Below, piece by piece: positions 41,042-45,862 of a DNA stretch of 45,862 nucleotides. The notes below the pieces were generated by a model that was not told the origin of the DNA, did not search any database, and saw nothing but the letters and a program-made list of their open reading frames with translations. A program made the translations under genes and the position numbers. Source of the DNA: an uncultured Rubrobacteraceae bacterium (lineage in GTDB: Bacteria; Actinomycetota; Rubrobacteria; Rubrobacterales; Rubrobacteraceae). The stretch's first letter is position 1; each line of letters starts with the position of its first letter. Where the stretch lies: the NCBI GenBank assembly GCA_902806055.1, contig CADCVD010000043.1:1-45862 (forward strand). The letters run 5' to 3'.

Positions 41042-42501
41042 AACGCTTCCTCTTCTCCGAACATTCCGCTGACCTCTAAAGCGCCGCCAATTCTAACGTC
41101 TGCCCGCAACCTCAGCATTCGGTATACTTGATGGCGCTCGTCGGGGGCGAGTTCCTCAAGGGCTTCGGGTACCATACTGGCGTAGCTCTCTAGAAGCGCA
41201 TCACGGTCCTTTTCCATCTCTTCTATACGCTCTTGACGGTTGCGGATAGCTTCCAGCCTCTCTACGGCGAATGTGCGAGTCTCTTCTAGCTCTGAAAGCT
41301 TCGCCCCCAACTCGTCGAAGGTAATATAGCCCTCGGCGGCCATGTCTTGAAAGCGGCTTCTCTTGCTCTCTACCTGAGCAAGCTTGCTCAGCCACGGCTT
41401 CGCCTCTTGTTCGGGTTCGTCGTGCATACCTTGACGCTCTTCCTCGATCATCGCGTCCAGATCGGCGCGTAGCTGGCCAGGGTCGGTGAGTAGGCCGGAG
41501 ACGAACTCCCAAACCCGGTGCTCCACGCCGGCGGCGGGATACATCTTCTTGTGCAGACACGCCTCGTCGCCCTTCTCCGCTCGCCTGGCGCATCGGTAGT
41601 AGAAGTACCATACATCTGGGGCCCTGCTGCCCAGCGTGGTGTAATTCCTCATATTGGCATCGCAGTGCCCGCAGCGCAGCAGCCCGCCCGATAGCTCCCA
41701 GAACCTCCTGCTGGTCGAAGGAGACCTGTGGTTATCCTTGATCACTTCCCGCGCTGCGTCCACCCATTCTCGGGGTATTCCCGAGTCGGGTACGGGTACG
41801 GCTATCCACTCTTCTCTTGGCTTGGGCGTGACTCTTCTTTTCTTGCGGTAGGTTTTTCCGTTAAAGCTGGTCTCAGATACCTGCTTGTAAGTATTACGCT
41901 TGGTGTTATGCCAAAAGATACCGTAGCGCTGGTCTGGATCGAGCTGAGCTGATACCTCCACTGTCACCAGCGTTTCTATCTCTTCGTAAGCGTAAGGGCA
42001 GTACACCTCGTCGAGGATCGCCGAGCGTACGAACACCTGTGTCCAGTAGCGTGCTCCGCCCGGTGTTGGCACTCCTTCCGCTTCCAATGTTTTCCTTACC
42101 GCTCGAAGGCTTCTACCCTCTGCGCCGACCATGGAGAAGATGCGTCGGACTACGCTCATCTCCTCAAGATCGACGATGTAATTATCCTTGGTAGCGTTGT
42201 ACTTGAAGCCGTAGTGTGGCCGGTGGCCTGCGACGATCTTGCCCTGCTGGGCCTTACGAAGTTTGCCTCTCCTAGTCCGCTCCCGTGTCTTGGCGCGCTC
42301 GAACTTAGCTAGTTGGTCGAGAATTCCATCGGTAAGTTCTCCCTCAGGCGAGTCATCGCCCTAATCGTTGAGGGCCTTCAGCTTGCAGCCATGCTCCTTA
42401 AACTCCTCCCGTAGCAGGTAGTGGTGGGCTGGCTCACGAGCGTAGCGGTCACGATCTTGGGCCAGCACGATCAAAACCTCCCCGGTGCCGTAAGCCTGGC
42501 G
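41008..42501 (-). pseudogene. Large serine recombinase (phage integrase type), N-terminally truncated
   Basis: Read leftward from about 42501: EVLIVLAQDRDRYAREPAHHYLLREEFKEHGC, then TAG at 42363..42361, then GDDSPEGELTDGILDQLAKFERAKTRERTRRGKLRKAQQGKIVAGHRPHYGFKYN, the recombinase domain, the zinc ribbon (LLRCGHCDAN, YRCARR, ACLHKKMYP) and a long coiled coil (LSKLAQVESKRSRFQDMAAEG, LEETRTFAVERLEAIRNRQERIEEMEKDRDAL). The resolvase catalytic domain with its nucleophilic Ser is missing upstream of 42501, and an in-frame amber breaks the rest. Its last codons run into pyrimidine-nucleoside phosphorylase. Dead relic of an integrated element. Confidence 0.85.
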
Positions 42502-42560
42502 TCAGACCACCGCTCGTGGCATCCTTCCGCCCTCGCGGCACGAGATATGGGGGGAACGAT

Positions 42561-42640
42561 GATGAGCGGAACGAGGCGGAGAAGGGTAGACCCGACCGAC
42601 GAATGGGAGCAGCTGGCGCTCCTGTGCCGCTGGCCCGCGG
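42561..42640 (+). mobile_element. Possible N-terminal fragment of a transposase
   Basis: Bases 42558-42640 encode MMSGTRRRRVDPTDEWEQLALL then CRWP. The pattern RRRVxPTDxWEQLxxLxxWPEQ is, from memory, the start of actinobacterial HTH transposases/integrases of an IS481-like group. Sequence after CRWP does not continue it; the PEP-mutase-family gene starts within 15 bp. So it would be an IS stub at the junction with the recombinase relic. Confidence 0.3.
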
Positions 42641-42653
42641 TAGGGGGAACGGC

Positions 42654-43562
42654 GTGAGCGCCGGGACGCGAAGGTCCAAGGCGGAGCGCCTGCGCCGGCT
42701 GCATCAAGGAGAGGCTGTGCTCGTCCTGCCCAACGCCTGGGACGCTTCGAACGCGCGGGTCTTCGAGGGGTGCGGCTTCTCGGCGGTCGCCACGACCAGC
42801 GCCGGGATCGCCTGGGCACTGGGTTACCCAGACGGGGAGCGGCTCGGCCGCGACGAGATGGCCGAGGTCACGGCGCGCGTGGCGGCGGCGGTGTCGGTCC
42901 CGGTCACCGCCGACGTCGAGGCCGGCTACGGGGCCACCCCCGAGGCCGCCGCCGAGACGGCCCGCGCCGTGATCGGGGTGGGGGCGGTCGGCCTGAACCT
43001 CGAGGACTCGGTGGATCCCACTCCTCCGGGACCCGCGGCTCCGTCCGGCGGAGGAAACGGTCCGTCCCCGCTGCTCGAGTTGGGGGCGCAGCTGGAGAAG
43101 ATCCGGGCGGTCGTCGAGGCAGGGCGTAAGGCCGGAGTGCCGCTGGTGGTAAACGCCAGGACCGACCTCTACTGGAGGTCCGTGGGCGAGCCGGGTAGGC
43201 GCTTCGGAGAGGCGGTCCGGAGGGCGAACGCCTTTTTGGAGACGGGGGCCGATTGCGTTTTCGTTCCGGGCGTCAGGGACCCGGGCACGATCGCCGCGCT
43301 CGCCCGGGAGATCGCGGGACCCCTGAACGTGCTCGCGGGGCCCGGCGTCCCGCCGGTCGCCGAGCTCGCGGGGTTGGGGGTTAAGCGCGTGAGCGTGGGC
43401 TCGGGGCCGGCGCGGGCGGTCATGGGCCTCCTCGGTCGGATCGGTCGGGAACTCGTCGAGGAGGGGACCTACTCCGAGATATCCCACAACGCTGTTCCCT
43501 ACCCGGAGGCCAACGCCCTCTTCGCTCGTGCTCCCGAAGGCGACGAGCGCCGCGGCGGGTAG
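42654..43562 (+). CDS. Isocitrate lyase / phosphoenolpyruvate mutase family protein
   Basis: 302 residues from GTG 42654, which has AGGGGGA 5 bp upstream. Motifs: LPNAWDASNARVFEGCGFSAVATTSAGIAWALGYPDGE (N-terminal, the PNAWDA...ATTSAG pattern of the family), VPVTADVEAGYG (metal-binding Asp-x-Glu-x-GYG), VGLNLEDS, VVNARTDLYW and AGADCVFVPGVRDP-like TGADCVFVPGVRD. Members act as PEP mutases, 2-methylisocitrate lyase-like or oxaloacetate-decarboxylase-like enzymes; which one is open. The upstream in-frame ORF to 42516 is a shadow. No phosphonate genes nearby. Confidence 0.88.
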   Translation: MSAGTRRSKAERLRRLHQGEAVLVLPNAWDASNARVFEGCGFSAVATTSAGIAWALGYPDGERLGRDEMAEVTARVAAAVSVPVTADVEAGYGATPEAAAETARAVIGVGAVGLNLEDSVDPTPPGPAAPSGGGNGPSPLLELGAQLEKIRAVVEAGRKAGVPLVVNARTDLYWRSVGEPGRRFGEAVRRANAFLETGADCVFVPGVRDPGTIAALAREIAGPLNVLAGPGVPPVAELAGLGVKRVSVGSGPARAVMGLLGRIGRELVEEGTYSEISHNAVPYPEANALFARAPEGDERRGG

Positions 43563-43618
43563 CGGCGTCCCTAGAGCAAACGGAAGATGTCCGTAGTGTT
43601 CCTTTACGATGTTCTCAA

Positions 43619-43697
43619 GGAAACCTATTCACCGGATTGCCGCTAAGACGTTTTCTCGGAAACCTAGCTTCCGATGACAAGATTTTTCGGAAACCTA
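43619..43697. repeat. Three interspersed GGAAACCTA repeats
   Basis: GGAAACCTA occurs at 43619-43627, 43658-43666 and 43689-43697, each preceded by a similar T/C-rich half (GTTCTCAA, GTTTTCTC, ATTTTTC), so the repeating unit is about 20 bp with spacers of 19 and about 11 bp. The unit tends to the palindrome TTTCC-n-GGAAA. A fourth copy is at 45322-45330. Confidence 0.7.
43626..43667 (+). repeat. 42-bp direct repeat, copy A
   Basis: Bases 43626-43667 match 45290-45331 with only two mismatches. Same orientation, about 1.66 kb apart, bracketing the DUF2382 and DUF2795 genes. Starts TATTCACC and ends GGAAACCTAG. Confidence 0.85.
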
Positions 43698-43712
43698 CGG
43701 GTGCTGAGGCAT

Positions 43713-43757
43713 AAGAAGAGCCGGGGCTACGGCTTTGTGGCCCCGGCCCTTTCTTCG
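43713..43757. terminator. Bidirectional terminator
   Basis: GCCGGGGC (43720-43727) pairs with GCCCCGGC (43740-43747); AAGAAGA precedes and CCTTTCTT follows, giving T-rich tails on both strands. It serves the convergent PEP-mutase-family gene and DUF2382 gene. Confidence 0.75.
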
Positions 43758-43782
43758 GAGTAGCTTAGGAGTTGCGGTACCG

Positions 43783-44145
43783 TTATTGACCCTCCAACTT
43801 CCTCTTCGCCTTGTCTATGAAGCCTTCGCTCCCAGGTTCGTCTCTCCCCCTCTGCTCTTCCTCCGGCCGCCTTTCTGAGCGGTCGGCTCGGGCCGTATCC
43901 TCTTCCCGCTGCCTACGGGTGGTGGTGGCGTCCTCTACGTCTATCTCTTCCTTGCGAACGTCCTCCTCGACGACCTCCTCGTCCTCGACGACGTCCTTGC
44001 GGATCCGGATCTCTTCCTTGACCACCGGCTGCTTGTCGACCACCACCTCATCCTCAACCACCGGCACCGAGACCTCGTCCTCGCCGATCTCCGCCCCGGT
44101 GCGTTCCTCATCCACCGGTACTCGATCAACACTGACTTCCGGCAT
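43783..44145 (-). CDS. DUF2382 (YsnF/AvaK-type) stress protein
   Basis: 120 residues. The DUF2382 repeats are clear: EVSVPVVEDEVVVDKQPVVKEEIRIRKDVVEDEEVVEEDVRKEEIDVED. The C-terminus is a charged, low-complexity tail (TRRQREEDTARADRSERRPEEEQRGRD) ending in FIDKAKRKLEGQ. Many relatives also have an N-terminal PRC-barrel; here it is missing, so the protein is short. Linked to general stress in other bacteria. No clear ribosome site is seen before the ATG. Confidence 0.85.
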   Translation of the reverse strand: MPEVSVDRVPVDEERTGAEIGEDEVSVPVVEDEVVVDKQPVVKEEIRIRKDVVEDEEVVEEDVRKEEIDVEDATTTRRQREEDTARADRSERRPEEEQRGRDEPGSEGFIDKAKRKLEGQ

Positions 44146-44593
44146 AGAGGTTGGCGACTGTGTATAACCGCCGCTCGCCCGCCTACCTGGGGGCGAGCTC
44201 TGTGCTGAATACCGGCACTAAGACGCGCTGATACCCCGGGCCCTCGAAGCGGTCAAGGGTAGGCCAAGCAGTCGCCAATGTTCCGATGTTTAAGGTTCTC
44301 GTAAACTAAGAAGCTACGAAGGCATTAAAAGAGCCGGGCTGGGCTTTTAGGAGGGGGAAATCTGTGCCAGCCCGGTCTACGTAACATCATAGAGCATCTG
44401 AAGTTACGAATGTGTTTCGTATCTATTACATAATGACCAATACTAGAACTACGCACGAGTGCGTCCCTGTGCTCGGTCTAATCGTTCGTGCGGACGGCAG
44501 AGAAATACTAGCTTGAGAATCTTTTGACCTATGTGAACCACTCACGAGAAGAGGCAGGGGCTACCCCTAGGAAGAACACAGGCCCGACGAAGA
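44146..44593. other. 448-bp gene-free region with inverted repeats
   Basis: No coding sequence seen. Contents: perfect hairpin GCTCGCCC/GGGCGAGC (44173-44180/44191-44198); a 10-bp inverted repeat TTGGCGACTG/CAGTCGCCAA (44151-44160/44269-44278) that encloses 128 bp; a degenerate relative of the GGAAACCTA unit near 44295-44310 (TTCTCGTAAACTAAG); and CCGGGCTGG/CCAGCCCGG (44334-44342/44367-44375) with a 24-base loop. Such a layout could be a small mobile repeat or structured RNA. Confidence 0.5.
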
Positions 44594-45235
44594 TCACCCG
44601 CCGCTACCGCGCAGGCCATCTACCGCAACCGCGACATCTTCGAGGTCTGAGTATTCCCTTATGGTAAGGGTCACGAGGTCCTTGATGAGCTCTTCGGGGG
44701 CGTCGTTGCTCCTGGCGGCCGATACCAAGTCGTCTTTACTGGCCGGGTACTGAACGTCATTTAGGTAGCGTCGTACTTCTTGCTCCGTTTCCGGAGCCAC
44801 ATCGGTTCGTACGCTTTCTTGGCTCTCTTCTCTCGCGGACCCTTCCGAGACTTCTTGCTCCGTTTCTGAAGCCTTATCAGTTCGTTCGATTTCTTGGCTC
44901 TCTGTAGCGGGCCCTCTCGAGATCAGTTGGGCTCGCCGGACTAGTTCTTCTTTTGGAAGGGCAGCAGCCCCCTGGTCCTCTTTTCGGTCCTCCTCAAAGC
45001 GTTCCCCAACCATCTCATTCGGCTCCCCGACGGCGTCTTCAGTCGCAGCACGCCTCCTCATACCAACCACGGTTATGGTCAGAGCCCCTATTCCCAGCGC
45101 CGCCGCCGCGATTGCGCCGAAGATCCACCTTCGCCTGAATCGCTCCCGCACGCTCTTTGCCTCCTCCATCCGCCTTTGCCCTAATCGCTCCCACACGCTC
45201 TTTTGCCTCCTCCTCCTTCGTGTCCCGTCTGTCAC
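44594..45235 (-). CDS. DUF2795 membrane protein
   Basis: 213 residues in the open frame. A charged N-terminus with a 15-residue repeat (EEAKSVWERLGQRR / EEAKSVRERFRRRW), one helix (IFGAIAAAALGIGALTITVVGM), an acidic repeat region (SETEQEVSEGSAREESQESVRTDVAPETEQEV) and a C-terminal DUF2795 domain (RYLNDVQYPASKDDLVSAARSNDAPEELIKDLVTL). The N-terminal part of the family-like protein seems to begin in another frame at ATG 45239 (MRDRRDTKEEEAK); an A-run of four versus three bases shifts the frame, so the annotated GTG 45235 start may be wrong. Function unknown. Confidence 0.7.
   Translation of the reverse strand: MTDGTRRRRRQKSVWERLGQRRMEEAKSVRERFRRRWIFGAIAAAALGIGALTITVVGMRRRAATEDAVGEPNEMVGERFEEDRKEDQGAAALPKEELVRRAQLISRGPATESQEIERTDKASETEQEVSEGSAREESQESVRTDVAPETEQEVRRYLNDVQYPASKDDLVSAARSNDAPEELIKDLVTLTIREYSDLEDVAVAVDGLRGSGG
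45141..45230. repeat. Two 45-bp tandem repeat units in the DUF2795 gene
   Basis: CGCTCCC starts at 45141 and again at 45186, 45 bp apart (15 codons). The first copy has TTT at 45156-45158, the second TTTT at 45201-45204, so one unit is a base longer and alters the reading frame. Confidence 0.75.
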
Positions 45236-45541
45236 GCATTGTACCTACACGCAAAAGGGCCAGAGCCCCGAAGGACCCCGACCGGTCCTTATTCACCAGA
45301 TTGCCGCTAAGACGTTTTCCCGGAAACCTAGAGGTATTAGAGTGGAGAGAAAGAGGGTCGATATCTAAACTCCGGCCCAGTAGCAGTACCGAAAAGCAAT
45401 AGTACAAATGTCCTATAGAAGTACCATATCCAGATGGATTACAGTACTAGGTAGAGTTAAACGGGCTGGCTATGTTCTTCCCCCTCCTAGAAGCCCATCC
45501 CGTTTCTTTCGTACAGGTTGTTTGTAATTGTGTAGTGCGCT
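45236..45541. other. Gene-free region with 42-bp repeat copy B
   Basis: 306 bp, AT-rich to the right of 45340. It contains the second copy of the 42-bp repeat (45290-45331) and the putative promoter region of the DUF2795 gene; no ORF is convincing. Confidence 0.5.
45290..45331 (+). repeat. 42-bp direct repeat, copy B
   Basis: Matches copy A (43626-43667) in 40 of 42 bases. The core TTTCCCGGAAA (about 45316-45326) is a perfect palindrome here, whereas copy A has one mismatch. Confidence 0.85.
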
Positions 45542-45832
45542 GTGGCGAATGTGCGGAAAAAGGAGTTACTCATAGTGACGCTGAGCCTTGCGAGCAGATG
45601 GTCGTTGTCCATTGCGCTGGGGCTATTGGTCCTGGCGTTTGTTTACGGCGGTCAGGCTAGGGGACAAGAGGAAACACGCTCGCCGGAGACCACAATCCAA
45701 GATCAAACCTCTGAGGACACGGCGCAGACCCAGGGCGGCGACCCTTCTGAAGCGCAGGAAAAGCTTGGTCCAGAGGTCGCGCAGATCATGGGATCCTCGT
45801 CCTACGAGTACGGCGAGTGGGGATACCTTTAG
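45542..45832 (+). CDS. Small exported or membrane-anchored protein
   Basis: 96 residues from GTG 45542 (or GTG 45551). Positively charged start (VRKKELL), a long hydrophobic segment SLSIALGLLVLAFVYGG that can be a signal or anchor, then ARGQEETRSPETTIQDQ and an acidic, Gln/Thr-rich tail ending SSSYEYGEWGYL. AQIMGSSSYEYGEWGY suggests an aromatic C-terminus outside the membrane. No family recognised. Stop TAG at 45830-45832. Confidence 0.55.
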   Translation: MANVRKKELLIVTLSLASRWSLSIALGLLVLAFVYGGQARGQEETRSPETTIQDQTSEDTAQTQGGDPSEAQEKLGPEVAQIMGSSSYEYGEWGYL

Positions 45833-45862
45833 GTGGATCCCTCAAACGGTTCGACCGTCCGC

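Noticed and set aside
41008-42640. Intact prophage or integrative element
   Set aside because: Only a truncated recombinase and a possible transposase stub exist; no phage structural, replication or transfer genes flank them.
42471-43487. Long minus-strand frame opposite the PEP-mutase-family gene
   Set aside because: Its product is Arg/Pro/Gly-rich without motifs, while the plus strand has a ribosome site and full family signatures.
43619-43697. CRISPR array
   Set aside because: Only three short imperfect repeats with unequal spacers of 19 and about 11 bp, no cas genes, and a further copy embedded in a longer direct repeat.

Overview
The window looks like a chromosomal segment of a high-GC actinobacterium, most probably Rubrobacter or a close relative (inference). 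The reasons are high GC in coding regions, frequent TAG stops and GTG/TTG starts, an nrdR-nrdJ (class II RNR) pair, DUF2382/DUF2795 stress-type proteins, and a pair of BchB/BchN-like nitrogenase-family proteins. From memory, homologues of the dark-operative protochlorophyllide reductase have been reported in Rubrobacter. There is no rRNA, no CRISPR array and no intact transposon.

Layout. 1-6.8 kb: arginine biosynthesis, with argJ-argB-argD leftward and argC-argR-GNAT-(broken ACT gene)-argG rightward from a divergent control region that carries two ArgR-box-like sites. 6.8-7.8 kb: a macro-domain hydrolase and an arsenate-reductase-like LMW phosphatase. 7.8-12.1 kb: a leftward MoxR-DUF58-transglutaminase operon in which only the DUF58 gene is intact. 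12.1-16.3 kb: tadA, an AT-rich spacer, nrdR, nrdJ and tRNA-Ser(CGA). 16.5-21.5 kb: a thiamine-binding-family protein, three glycosyltransferases (two GT9, one GT4) and a DUF2231-Rieske protein. 21.6-30 kb: tandem membrane-TPR paralogues, DUF1802, fumarase, DoxX, small membrane proteins, beta-carbonic anhydrase, a ZIP transporter remnant and aconitase.

30-36 kb: an EthD-like gene broken by an amber codon, lspA, DUF305, DUF3105, DUF1232, a CDF cation exporter, an HtrA-type lipoprotein protease, a degenerate RsbW-like protein and a 48-residue Tat lipoprotein. 36.1-41.0 kb: a leftward run pyrimidine-nucleoside phosphorylase - DeoD/Udp-type phosphorylase - BchN-like - BchB-like. 41.0-42.6 kb: a truncated large serine recombinase joined to the 5' end of the phosphorylase gene, plus a possible transposase fragment. 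42.65-45.8 kb: a PEP mutase/isocitrate lyase family enzyme, then DUF2382, a DUF2795 membrane protein and a small exported protein, set among interspersed repeats.

The most interesting items are the BchN/BchB-like pair, in which most [4Fe-4S] ligand positions appear substituted and which sits in a nucleoside-salvage operon; the decay of many genes by both frameshift and nonsense changes (transglutaminase, MoxR, ACT, EthD, ZIP, recombinase); the tiny acidic Tat lipoprotein; and the repeat-rich 43.6-45.4 kb region. All functional calls come from reading motifs; no search was run.
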